The notes below the pieces were generated by a model that was given only the letters and a program-made list of their open reading frames with translations, searched no databases and had not been told where the DNA came from. Below, one piece after another: positions 34,013 to 42,723 of a stretch of 64,000 bases of DNA. Each line of letters begins with the position of its first letter. Positions within the stretch are counted from its first letter, which is position 1. The position numbers and the translations under genes were made by a program. Origin of the DNA: Flavisphingomonas formosensis (GTDB lineage: Bacteria > Pseudomonadota > Alphaproteobacteria > Sphingomonadales > Sphingomonadaceae); assembly GCF_009755815.1 (NCBI RefSeq), contig NZ_WRPK01000001.1, positions 310,001 to 374,000 on the forward strand, in the 5' to 3' direction.

Positions 34013-34212
34013 ACGACATCGAGCCTCAGGAACCGAGCCGACTGAACTCAGCGCCCGGCGTCCCGCAAGGGCCCGGGGCATCGGCACCGGCCCGAAACGA
34101 GGGGGGTCGGCATCGCATGGGTCGATTTGCGACCCTGCCGAAGACGGCCGGATCGATCCAATCCGCGCTCATCAGCCGGCGCACGATGCGGCGGCGCGGG
34201 TGGACTGGAATC

Positions 34213-34437
34213 ATGGACGACACAGCCGAACGCGCGCAGGCCGCGCGCGAAACCTGCCCCTTCCTCACCGCCAAGCAGGCGGCCTTTCATCTCGGCCTTG
34301 CCTACTCGACGCTGAAGCGCCTGCGCCAGACGGGCAAGGGTCCGAAATGCCGCCTGCATGGCCGCACCTGGCGCTATCATATCGACGATATCGAGGCGTG
34401 GTCGGCGGCCCGCGCGCGGGGAGGCGACCGTGGTTGA
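34213..34437 (+). CDS. Small excisionase/MerR-type helix-turn-helix protein
   Basis: 74 residues from ATG 34213: FLTAKQAAFHLGLAYSTLKRLRQTGKGPKCRLHGRTWRYHIDDIEAWSAAR is a complete excisionase-like winged helix (helix-17 type). Such proteins bind DNA to control excision or transfer operons. It overlaps the signal peptidase start by 8 bases. In related elements this position is often followed by repA and parA; here the peptidase follows directly. Confidence 0.82.
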   Translation: MDDTAERAQAARETCPFLTAKQAAFHLGLAYSTLKRLRQTGKGPKCRLHGRTWRYHIDDIEAWSAARARGGDRG

Positions 34438-35002
34438 GCGCCGCGACCTACCGCTTTTCGCCTGGGGCAACGCACTGCGCGCCGCCCGCGCACGCCACAC
34501 GAGATTGCGCCGCGGCGCCGCGCTGCTCGGCGCCGGCATCGCCTGCCTCGGCATCACGATCGCGCTGCCGCCGCTGCCCCGACTGGTTTGGAACGCCAGC
34601 GCCAGCGCACCCATCGGCCTCTATGCCGTGTCGCCCGGCGCGACGCTCAAACGCGGCGACATGGTGATCGCCTGGCCACCGGCCGAAGCGCGGCAACTGG
34701 CCGCGAGCCGCCGCTATCTGCCCAGCAACGTGCCGCTGGTGAAGCGCGTCGCCGGCATTGCCGGGGACACGATCTGCGCGGTCGATCGCGCGGTGACGGT
34801 GAACGGCCGGCCGGTTGCGGTGCGCCGTGCCGTCGACTCTGCGGGCCGCCAGCTGCCCGCGTGGCAGGGATGCGTTCGGCTCGGGCCGGGCATGCTGTTC
34901 CTGCTCATGGCGGAGACCCCGGACTCGTTCGACGGACGCTATTTCGGGCCGACACTGGCGCATGATGTCATCGGCAAGGCGACCTCGCTGTGGCTGCGCT
35001 GA
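34430..35002 (+). CDS. traF: TraF-type S26 signal peptidase
   Basis: 190 residues from GTG 34430. One membrane helix (GAALLGAGIACLGITIAL) is followed by the catalytic Ser (about residue 59) in SASAPIGLYAVSP and Lys in NVPLVKRVAGIAGDTICAVD. The conserved end GPGMLFLLMAETPDSFDGRYFGPTLAHDVIGKA matches TraF of Trb-type systems, which matures and cyclises the TrbC pilin. It is coupled to the HTH gene upstream and the transglycosylase downstream. Confidence 0.88.
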   Translation: MVERRDLPLFAWGNALRAARARHTRLRRGAALLGAGIACLGITIALPPLPRLVWNASASAPIGLYAVSPGATLKRGDMVIAWPPAEARQLAASRRYLPSNVPLVKRVAGIAGDTICAVDRAVTVNGRPVAVRRAVDSAGRQLPAWQGCVRLGPGMLFLLMAETPDSFDGRYFGPTLAHDVIGKATSLWLR

Positions 35003-35604
35003 AACCGTTCGCGCTCGCCGTCGCATTGCTGGTCGCGCGCGCCGCCGCTGCCGATCCGGTCGATCGCTGGCGAGCGGAGATCGCCGAGGCGTCCGCGCGG
35101 TTCGGGGTGCCGGTGGCGTGGATCGAACGGGTGATACGCGCCGAAAGCGGTGGTCATACCATGCTTGACGGGCGACCGATCACATCCCACGCGAGCGCGA
35201 TGGGGCTGATGCAGTTGATGCCGGCGACATGGGCGGCGATGCGCGCGGCGCACGGTCTGGGCGGTAATCCCCACGATCCGCACGACAATATTCTCGCAGG
35301 CACGGCCTATCTGCGCGCGATGTATGACCGCTTCGGCTATCCTGGGCTGTTCGGTGCCTATAATGCCGGTCCCGGCCGTTATGCCGCCCATCTGGCAACA
35401 GGCCGGGCGCTGCCGACCGAGACGCGCGCCTATCTCGCGCAGGTGTCGGGCACGCCTTCGGTGTCGTTGCCATCGCTTTCGCAGCAGCCGCCACCAGCAT
35501 TGTTCGTCGCGCTTCGGACCAGCAGTGAACCCGACTCTCCATCACCATCGCGCGCGCCGGACGAGCCGCCGGATACCCTGTTCGCGGTTCGCGCACCCCG
35601 CTGA
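34990..35604 (+). CDS. Lytic transglycosylase (conjugation-associated)
   Basis: 204 residues from GTG 34990, overlapping traF. Signal peptide (PFALAVALLVARAAAA), then an SLT fold with the catalytic Glu in IRAESGGHTMLDG, SAMGLMQLMPATWAAMRAAHGLG, DNILAGTAYLRAMYDRFG and GAYNAGPGRYAAHL. It opens peptidoglycan for assembly of the transfer channel. The C-terminal 60 residues are Ser/Pro-rich and likely disordered. Confidence 0.9.
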   Translation: MAALKPFALAVALLVARAAAADPVDRWRAEIAEASARFGVPVAWIERVIRAESGGHTMLDGRPITSHASAMGLMQLMPATWAAMRAAHGLGGNPHDPHDNILAGTAYLRAMYDRFGYPGLFGAYNAGPGRYAAHLATGRALPTETRAYLAQVSGTPSVSLPSLSQQPPPALFVALRTSSEPDSPSPSRAPDEPPDTLFAVRAPR

Positions 35605-35666
35605 CCCGGCATATCCGGCAGCGTCAAACGGTGCCGGTTGACAGGCCACTGCGCGACGGCGGACGT

Positions 35667-35925
35667 TGGAGGGGCTCGTCTCGGCAAGGCCCAGCATGAC
35701 GGGCGCCGAAGCGGCTGTGCAAGGCCGGCGGCCCCTCCAATTTTGCTGCGAGCCGGAGGCTGCTGCGCAGCCGATTCTTTTGTTTCCAACGCAACAAAAT
35801 CGGTTCCTCCGCCGCCGCTTACGCGGCGCTTCCGGCTTCACCTCCAGCGGCCCTGACAGCCGCTCCGCCACCCGTCTTCGGAGGGCTGTCCTCAATGAGG
35901 AGGATTTCAAGCGAAGGAGGCGATC
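35667..35925 (+). promoter_or_regulatory. Long structured leader of the 35926 gene
   Basis: TTGGAGGGGC near 35667 pairs over 10 bases with GCCCCTCCAA near 35733. GATT-c-TTTTGTT near 35775 pairs with AACAAAATC around 35800, and AGCGGC/GCCGCT and GCCGC/GCGGC stems follow. No gene is supported in this 320-base gap. GAAGGAGGCGATC precedes the start codon. Confidence 0.5.
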
Positions 35926-36285
35926 ATGACCATGTTTCAATCCATTGGTGCGGCGTCGGACCGCGTGGTGACAACGCTGGTGGCGGGGCTCGAGATCGAG
36001 TTCGGATGGGGCGCGGGCGAGGCGCTGGCACAGCGGTTCCTGGAGGCCGAGGAGAGCGATTTCCTGTGGGATGCGCGGATGTCGGAGCGCTGGCTCGGGG
36101 CTTACGAGAGCATCGACGAGGAGGATTTCGAGCTTGATCGGGTGGCGATCATGGGGCGGTTGGATGGCCGCTGGTTCGTCACGGTGAGCATCGTCGATGG
36201 CAATGGCAACGCGCATGGATTGATGGGGCGGCGCAGCTTCAGGAGCGAACGCCAGGCACGCGAAGCCTTTGCAGCAACGCATTGA
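35926..36285 (+). CDS. Hypothetical protein of the conjugative element
   Basis: 119 residues, acidic overall, starting MTMFQSIGAASDRVVTTLVAG. The middle is rich in Glu/Asp (ESDFLWDARMSERWLGAYESIDEEDFELDRVAIMG), and the C-terminus reads GRWFVTVSIVDGNGNAHGLMGRRSFRSERQAREAF. No signal peptide or membrane helix. No family recognised. It has a long folded leader and its own strong terminator, so it forms a single-gene unit between the transglycosylase and the relaxase. Confidence 0.65.
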   Translation: MTMFQSIGAASDRVVTTLVAGLEIEFGWGAGEALAQRFLEAEESDFLWDARMSERWLGAYESIDEEDFELDRVAIMGRLDGRWFVTVSIVDGNGNAHGLMGRRSFRSERQAREAFAATH

Positions 36286-36302
36286 TCGGTAGCTCGGAAA
36301 CG

Positions 36303-36346
36303 CCGGGACAGGGTGCCGGACAGGCATCGTGTCCCGGGTCTTTTTT
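36303..36346 (+). terminator. Rho-independent terminator
   Basis: CCGGGACA (36303-36310) pairs with TGTCCCGG (36330-36337) around 19 bases, and GTCTTTTTT follows. It ends the single-gene unit 35926-36285. This is the clearest intrinsic terminator in the window. Confidence 0.8.
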
Positions 36347-36515
36347 GCCTCGGCTCGGGCGACATCGGCGGGCAGCAGGACAGCTGGAATGGACGATTGG
36401 AGCGGTTCAGGCGGGAGGGCGGCGTAAGGCAAGATAAAGCTATGGCACTGCGTATCCATAAGCCTTTGTCTGCACATCGTTATTTGGCCAGATTGACGGC
36501 ACTGCCCTTGATATG

Positions 36516-36569
36516 CCGGTGCCATCGCCCGCGAAATTGGCGGGGTTCTGCCACGGTCAGTGGCACCGG
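36516..36569. other. Inverted repeat upstream of the relaxase, possible oriT element
   Basis: CCGGTGCCA (36516-36524) and TGGCACCGG (36561-36569) are perfect inverted repeats around 36 bases, ending 60 bases before the relaxase start. The relaxase gene often adjoins its origin of transfer. GTATCCATAA near 36453 loosely resembles the TATCCTG nick region of VirD2/IncP types. No nick site is proven. Confidence 0.4.
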
Positions 36570-36628
36570 TTTTCATCTGTTCCGGCGCGGGTCATGCTCG
36601 CCCGCCCAAGCCTTTCGGAAGCAGGAAA

Positions 36629-38617
36629 ATGGCCGACGACGACAGTTTCGAGCCGCGCCTCGGGCGCCAGCGCAGCCAGGGCGTCAAGCGCCCCCGACGC
36701 TATCTCGGCCGCGTGCTCGCTGCAGCCAATCTCGCGCGCGGCAGCGGGGTTGGAAGCAGGCCTGTCACCGGCAGCTTCACCGGCAATCGGATCGGGCGCG
36801 GGGCGGGCGTGGGACGCCTGCTCGGCAGCCGTGGTGGCCATGCTGCCGCGAGCCGTCGCCGCGTCATCGTCAAGGCGAGCGTGGTCAAGCTCGTCGGCAA
36901 GGGCGCTTCGGCCGCCGCCGCGCACTTGCGCTATCTCCAGCGCGACGGCACCACGCGTGAGGGAGAACGCGGCGCGCTCTATGGCCGCGACGCCGATGTC
37001 GTCGATGGCAACGCGTTCGGCGAACGCGGCGCCGGTGATCGCCATCAGTTCCGCTTCATCGTTTCGCCGGAGGACGGCGACCAATATGACGACCTCAAGC
37101 CCCTGACCCGACGGATCATGACGCGGATAGAAGAGGATCTCGGGACCAAGCTCGACTGGGTGGCGGTCGATCATTTCAACACCGGCCATCCGCACACCCA
37201 TATCGTCGTGCGCGGCAAGGACGACCGCGGCGCCGATCTGATCCTCGCCCGCGACTATATGACCACCGGCATTCGCGAGCGCACCGCCGAACTGGTCGAT
37301 CTTGATCTCGGGCCGCGCACGAGCCGCGAAATCCAGCAGATGCTGCGCGCCGAGGTGGAGCAGGAGCGGCTGACCTCGATCGACCGCTCCCTGCTCAAGA
37401 GCGCGGACGCCGTGCGGGTGGTCGCGAGCCATGCTCGCGATGGGTTCGACCAGACGCTGCGGGCTGGCCGCCTGGTGAAGCTGTCGCGCCTGGGCCTCGC
37501 AGAGCCAATTGGTGCCGGGCGTTTTCGGCTTGCGTCCAACCTTGCCGACACGCTCCGGCGCCTGGGCGAACGCGGCGACATCATCCGCACCATGCAGCGA
37601 GAGTTTTCCCGCGCCGCGATCCACCGGGAGCCGGCAGACCAGGCAATCTACGACCCTGCTGCACCCTATGCCCGCCCACTGGTCGGCCGCGTGCTGGCGC
37701 GCGGGCTCGCCGACGAACATGCCGATCGTCATTACCTGATTATCGACGGCACGGACGGGCGCAGCCACTATGTCGCGATGGGCCGAGGGGCGGAAACCGA
37801 CATGAGTTTGCCACAGGGTGCGATCGTGCGGATCGCCCCCGTCAGGCGGGAGGTTCGTGAGGTCGATCGCACCATTGCCAGCATCGCCGCCGCCAATGGC
37901 GGCCGCTACGACGTGGACGCCCATCTGCACCACGATCCGACCGCGACTGAAGCCTTCGCCGAGACCCATGTCCGGCGGCTCGAAGCGATGCGACGCACGA
38001 GCGGCATCGTCGAGCGTGAGCCCTCGGGCCGCTGGATCATTGCGCCCGATCATCTCGATCGAGTGGAAGCCTATGAGGCAGCGCGCCTGAGGGACCGTCC
38101 AGTCGCGATCACCTTGCTGTCGAAGCAGCCGCTCGATCGGCTGGTCGATGCCGATGCCGCCACCTGGATCGATCGAGAATTGGTGTCGGGTGCGCCCGAG
38201 CCCCTACGCGATGCCGAGTTCGGGCACGATCTGCGTGAAGCTCAGTCGCGCCGCCGGCAATGGCTGGTGGTGCAGGGATTTGCCGAAGAGACCGGCAGTG
38301 GCACGATGTTTCCGAACGGTATGATCGCATCGCTGCAGCGGCGCGAGCTGCTACGGGTCGCAGAGCAGCTTTCCGAGGAGCTCCAGATGTCGTTCCGGGA
38401 AGTTGCCGAAGGTGCCCGCGTCGAGGGCGTTTATCGCCGGCCGGTCGATCTCGTCAGCGGTCGGTTCGCGCTGATCGAACGGTCGCGGGATTTCACTCTC
38501 GTGCCTTGGCGCCCGGTGCTGGAGAAGCAGGTTGGGAAAACGGTCTCGGGATTGATGCGCGGCGACGGCATCAGCTGGTCGGTCGGCCGAGGACGGAGCG
38601 GGCCGGCGATCTCATGA
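36629..38617 (+). CDS. DUF3363-type relaxase (VirD2/MobP-like)
   Basis: 662 residues from ATG 36629. A basic N-terminus (GVKRPRRYLGRVLAAANLARGSG, RRRVIVKASVVKLVGKG) is followed by the relaxase core: AAAAHLRYLQRDGTTREG, GAGDRHQFRFIVSPEDGDQYDDL, and the metal-binding three-His motif in GHPHTHIVVRGKD. The DUF3363 C-terminal region runs to the end. It would nick oriT and pilot the strand to the coupling protein TraG. It stands alone on the plus strand, and the cargo follows. Confidence 0.88.
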   Translation: MADDDSFEPRLGRQRSQGVKRPRRYLGRVLAAANLARGSGVGSRPVTGSFTGNRIGRGAGVGRLLGSRGGHAAASRRRVIVKASVVKLVGKGASAAAAHLRYLQRDGTTREGERGALYGRDADVVDGNAFGERGAGDRHQFRFIVSPEDGDQYDDLKPLTRRIMTRIEEDLGTKLDWVAVDHFNTGHPHTHIVVRGKDDRGADLILARDYMTTGIRERTAELVDLDLGPRTSREIQQMLRAEVEQERLTSIDRSLLKSADAVRVVASHARDGFDQTLRAGRLVKLSRLGLAEPIGAGRFRLASNLADTLRRLGERGDIIRTMQREFSRAAIHREPADQAIYDPAAPYARPLVGRVLARGLADEHADRHYLIIDGTDGRSHYVAMGRGAETDMSLPQGAIVRIAPVRREVREVDRTIASIAAANGGRYDVDAHLHHDPTATEAFAETHVRRLEAMRRTSGIVEREPSGRWIIAPDHLDRVEAYEAARLRDRPVAITLLSKQPLDRLVDADAATWIDRELVSGAPEPLRDAEFGHDLREAQSRRRQWLVVQGFAEETGSGTMFPNGMIASLQRRELLRVAEQLSEELQMSFREVAEGARVEGVYRRPVDLVSGRFALIERSRDFTLVPWRPVLEKQVGKTVSGLMRGDGISWSVGRGRSGPAIS

Positions 38618-38710
38618 TCGCATGAGGTTTACACGCGTGCGCAGTGTAGGGTGAAAGCCGCTTAAAAGCAGTTGTTCAGAAGCTCGGGATGCGATCCGAA
38701 CCTTTGCCGA

Positions 38711-39436
38711 TCATTCATTTCCCGCCAAGATTAACTCGGCAAGCGAGTCTAGCTCCCTTTTAGCGCTCTGCCAGTCAAGCATGTGTTTAGTAAGCAAATC
38801 GAAAAATCTCTTACTGTGGTTATGTTCGATCAGATGGCAGAGTTCGTGTAAAATAACATATTCGATGCAGTGACGGGATGCCCTTATGAGTGCAGGATTC
38901 AGGTAGATAACCCCTTCGGGGGAGCAACTTCCCCATTGCGTTCTCATACGCATAAGTTTGAAAGGTGGCGGGGCGCTAATCCCACTAAACCGCTCCGAGA
39001 TTTCGCCAACCTTCTTGCTCAAATATTCGGTAGCCCGATCACTATACCATGCATTCAGTCTGCGTCTTACGGCGGTTGGATCCGCCACTGGCAACGAAAC
39101 TTCGAGTTTGCCTCGCAAGAGTTTGACTTCCGAGTGCCGCGATTTGCTCTCATGGACAATGAGCTTGTGCCGCCGCCCAAGATAGAAGTGGGTTTCGCCG
39201 CTTACATATTCGCGCGGTAGCGCCATTCGTCGCGCGGAGATGGCTGCGTTCCGATGCTGGAAAATCCATCTTGCACGTCGCTGAGCCGCCGCCCTGATGT
39301 GATCTGCTTCCTTATCTTCGGGAGCTTCAATTTCGACATCACCGTTGGGGTAGACGTGGATGCGGATACGGCCCGTGACAGCAGCGGTTTGTCGAACGAG
39401 GCACGACACTTCTTGATCGCCGTATCGAACAATCAT
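38711..39436 (-). CDS. YgjP-like M48-type metallopeptidase
   Basis: 241 residues. The DUF45/YgjP C-terminal signature is intact: MRMRTQWGSCSPEGVIYLNPALIRASRHCIEYVILHELCHLIEHNHSKRFFDLL, with zinc ligands in HELCH and a third His in HNHSKRF. No signal peptide. These peptidases are often found directly after hsdR, as here, with an ATGA overlap. It may process restriction enzyme subunits or a phage protein; the role is unproven. It is the last gene of the leftward defence operon. Confidence 0.88.
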   Translation of the reverse strand: MIVRYGDQEVSCLVRQTAAVTGRIRIHVYPNGDVEIEAPEDKEADHIRAAAQRRARWIFQHRNAAISARRMALPREYVSGETHFYLGRRHKLIVHESKSRHSEVKLLRGKLEVSLPVADPTAVRRRLNAWYSDRATEYLSKKVGEISERFSGISAPPPFKLMRMRTQWGSCSPEGVIYLNPALIRASRHCIEYVILHELCHLIEHNHSKRFFDLLTKHMLDWQSAKRELDSLAELILAGNE

Positions 39437-42400
39437 GCCTTCGCGCCATTACCACGAGCAAGACCGACACGGGTGACCTCGACAACCTTGTCGGTGATGA
39501 CTTTGGCCTTCTCCAAGCCGGTCAATCCGAAGAGACGCGGCAATAAGGCTTTACGGATGGCCGCTTCGATGTTTGCTGGATTCAGCGAGTTTTCCGCGAT
39601 GGCGTTCTCGACAAACTTCTCCATATCCAGCGCTGCGTGGATGAACTCCTCTTGTTCAACCGCTTCAGCGACCACATCCCCCATCTCCAGCCGGATAATC
39701 CCGAAATAGGCGCTGGCGTGGCGGTGACCTTCGAGGCCTTTGGGCAGATCGTCGACGGTCTTGGCAGCGAGCTTTTCCTCCAAGTCTTTGAACAGAACAT
39801 ACTGTTTGTAGGGGTGATCGAACAGCGCGGACGCCTCCGCAATGGCGCGCTTGAGAAGGTCGGAAAAAAATAGCTGCGCATAGGGATCGTCAGCCAATTC
39901 CTGCTCAATCGTCTTGCGCACTCTGGATCGGATGATATCGGTTTCGTTGCGGGTTTTCTCAGGAGACCAGGTTTCGGCGGCCGGTTGATTCCCGAGCTCG
40001 TTGACGATCAGAACGCCGCCCACGTTCTCCACGTCCTCGCCCACAACATAGCGATCGACCAGCCTCCTGATCTGGTCTTCGTAGGCGCTGTAATCGACGG
40101 CTTCCTGTGCGTCCTGCTTCACGATCTTGCGAAGGTTGGTAAAGAACTTGAGGTCGCGCTTGTATTCCGCAATTTGCACCTCGGTGATCGATGTGTCTTC
40201 GAAGAAGGAACGCGATCCCAGAGCGATCTTCAAACACATGCCGTAGGCTGTCAGCGCCTCGTAGAAATCCTCCCTGATCTTCTGGTTCAGGTCGATAGGT
40301 GATCCGCCCTCGCTCTCGCGAGTCTGCGGTACCAGCAGCTGCCGATACTGCTCGATATCGGCCCTGTTCTTGACCGGCCTGAAAATCGCCCAGAGCTCGG
40401 CGTGGAGGCTTGGCAATCGCTTATACTCGGTGCTGACATCGGCATAGAGTTGGTCGATGTCGTCGAGATCGAAGCCGCCCTGAGTGCGTTCAGCGAGGTC
40501 CTGATATTCCGTGAGCGCGGTATCCAGCGCCTTCAGAATGCCCCGATAGTCGATGAGCAAACCGTACTTCTTTTGCTCATGCAGCCGGTTCACGCGGGCG
40601 ATGGCCTGGATCAGATTGTGCTGTTCGAGCTTCTTGTCGATATAGAGGACAGCGTTGCGCGGTTCATCAAATCCAGTGAGCAACTTGTCGACCACGATCA
40701 GGATGTCGGGTCGGCCCTCGGTCGAGAAATCCTCGATAACTTGGCGCTCGTAATCCTCGGGCTCGCCACGCACGTTTTCCTTCCACCATTGCAGCACCTC
40801 GGGCAGCTCTGCCTCATCAACTTCCGAATGGCCTTCGCGGGTATCAGGAGGCGAAATAACGATGGCGCTGCTGACCAGACCGGTTGCATCCAGCGCCTTC
40901 TTGTAGCGGATAGCTGACCGCTTGGAATCGGTAGCCAACTGCCCCTTCAGGCCGAGATCATAATCCTTGAAGTTTTCCTTGAAGTGGGTCGCGATATCGA
41001 GTGCGATCAAATTGATTCGGTCGCCAGAGCCATAGACCGCGCCCTTGGTCCCGAACTTCTTCTTGAGATCGCCCCTTTGCTCATCGGAAAGGCCAGCGGT
41101 TACCTTCTCGAACCAGTTGTCGATTGCGCGCTCGTTCACGTCGAGGATCGGTTTCCGTTCCTCGTAGAGCAGCGGCGTCACCGTGCCGTCCGACACGGCG
41201 TCCTTCATCGTGTAGGCGTGAACGATCCGCCCGAACTTGTTGGCCGTCTTGTCGTCCTTCAGCAGCGGCGTGCCGGTGAACGCAACATAGGCGGCGTTTG
41301 GCAGCGCCTTGCGCATCCGCTCGTGGTTCTCGCCGCCCTGGCTACGGTGGCCTTCATCCACCAGCACGATCATGTCCGCGCTATCGTTGCGGCATTCGGC
41401 GTGGCGCGCTGCGCTGCCGAACTTGTTGATGATCGTGAAGATGATTCGCTCGGTGCCCTTGCCGATGCGCTTGGCCAGATCGCGGCCCGATTGCGCCTTG
41501 GCCTTGCCCGCATCTTTCGAGCCTATGTCCGAACCGAATGCGCCGCCGGTCAAGAAGTTGCCTGCCAGCTGCTTTTCCAGATCGCGGCGGTCGGTTACCA
41601 CGACCAGACGGCAGGCCTTCAACTTCTCGTGCAGCAGCAGCGCCTTGCACAGCATCACCATCGTGAAGCTCTTGCCCGAACCCGTGGTGTGCCAGATTAC
41701 CCCGCCCTCGCGCGCGCCGTCCGGCTTGATCCGGCTGATCTGGTCGAGCAGCGCGCGAATGCCAAAGAATTGCTGATGGCGGGCGACGATCTTGTCCACC
41801 TTGCGGTCGAACAGGACGTAGGAGCGCACGAATTCCAGCAAGCGCTCGGGCGTGCACAAGCCGATCAGCAGGCGGTCCTGCGCGGTCACCGCTTGCTCGT
41901 CGCTCCACAGGTGCTGGAAGTGATCGCGCACGTCGCGCACATGGTTCTTCAAGATCGCCGCGCGCGGATCGATTTCCTTTGCGGCGTTCTTGATCTGGCG
42001 GAAGTGATCCTCGGAAAACTCCTCCTCGCGCCATTGCGCCCAGAACTTGCGAGGGGTCTTGGTGGTGCCATAGTGGCCATCTGTCATGCCGATAGACATC
42101 AGGAGTTGAGCGTAAGCGAACAGGTGCGGAATTTCCTCCTGCCCCTGGTTCCGGATCGTCTGGCTGATCCCTTCGTCGACCATCGACTTGTTGGGATTGC
42201 CGCTGTCGGGCCGCTTGGCTTCGATCACCAGCAGCGGGATGCCGTTGACGAAGCCGACGATATCAGGCCGCCGCGTGTGGGTGCCCGGTACGGCGAGCAC
42301 CTCCATCTCATCATTGACAACAAAGCTGTTTGCCAGCGGGTGCGCCCAGTCGATGATCGGCACAGTGACGCTGTGCTTCTTGCCATCGACGAATTCGGTG

Positions 42401-42714
42401 ACGGTGATGCCCAGCGTGATGGCGTTGTAGAGCTTTTCGTTGGCGGTGATCAGCCCTTCATTGAGCGCGGGCGACGTCAGCTCACGGACGATCTGATCGA
42501 TCGCATTGGTCGAAAGCGGATAGGTCCGCCCCTTGTAGTCGAAGGTCCGCCGCCGCAGCTGCTCGACCAGCACATCCCGCAGGACGACTCCCTGATTACC
42601 ACCGCGCGCGGCGCGGCAGGCCTCGGGCGAGAGATAATCCCAGCCCAGCGAAACCAGCGTTGCGAGGGCCGGGATATGGGAGCTGTAGAGCTCGGCGGTG
42701 TTGGGTGTCACCAC
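39433..42714 (-). CDS. hsdR: Type I restriction endonuclease subunit R
   Basis: 1093 residues, full length. The nuclease site is D151 with E165-x-K167 (RRPDIVGFVNGIPLLVIEAKRP). The translocase has Walker A TTGSGKS (343-349), the DEAD-like DEGHR and later helicase motifs (IQAIARVNRLHEQKK). HsdR needs the HsdM and HsdS products to find and cut foreign DNA after translocation. Here the R gene is separated from hsdS by two genes of another defence system, yet lies only 9 bases after them. Confidence 0.94.
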   Translation of the reverse strand: MVTPNTAELYSSHIPALATLVSLGWDYLSPEACRAARGGNQGVVLRDVLVEQLRRRTFDYKGRTYPLSTNAIDQIVRELTSPALNEGLITANEKLYNAITLGITVTEFVDGKKHSVTVPIIDWAHPLANSFVVNDEMEVLAVPGTHTRRPDIVGFVNGIPLLVIEAKRPDSGNPNKSMVDEGISQTIRNQGQEEIPHLFAYAQLLMSIGMTDGHYGTTKTPRKFWAQWREEEFSEDHFRQIKNAAKEIDPRAAILKNHVRDVRDHFQHLWSDEQAVTAQDRLLIGLCTPERLLEFVRSYVLFDRKVDKIVARHQQFFGIRALLDQISRIKPDGAREGGVIWHTTGSGKSFTMVMLCKALLLHEKLKACRLVVVTDRRDLEKQLAGNFLTGGAFGSDIGSKDAGKAKAQSGRDLAKRIGKGTERIIFTIINKFGSAARHAECRNDSADMIVLVDEGHRSQGGENHERMRKALPNAAYVAFTGTPLLKDDKTANKFGRIVHAYTMKDAVSDGTVTPLLYEERKPILDVNERAIDNWFEKVTAGLSDEQRGDLKKKFGTKGAVYGSGDRINLIALDIATHFKENFKDYDLGLKGQLATDSKRSAIRYKKALDATGLVSSAIVISPPDTREGHSEVDEAELPEVLQWWKENVRGEPEDYERQVIEDFSTEGRPDILIVVDKLLTGFDEPRNAVLYIDKKLEQHNLIQAIARVNRLHEQKKYGLLIDYRGILKALDTALTEYQDLAERTQGGFDLDDIDQLYADVSTEYKRLPSLHAELWAIFRPVKNRADIEQYRQLLVPQTRESEGGSPIDLNQKIREDFYEALTAYGMCLKIALGSRSFFEDTSITEVQIAEYKRDLKFFTNLRKIVKQDAQEAVDYSAYEDQIRRLVDRYVVGEDVENVGGVLIVNELGNQPAAETWSPEKTRNETDIIRSRVRKTIEQELADDPYAQLFFSDLLKRAIAEASALFDHPYKQYVLFKDLEEKLAAKTVDDLPKGLEGHRHASAYFGIIRLEMGDVVAEAVEQEEFIHAALDMEKFVENAIAENSLNPANIEAAIRKALLPRLFGLTGLEKAKVITDKVVEVTRVGLARGNGAKA

Positions 42715-42723
42715 GATAACCGC

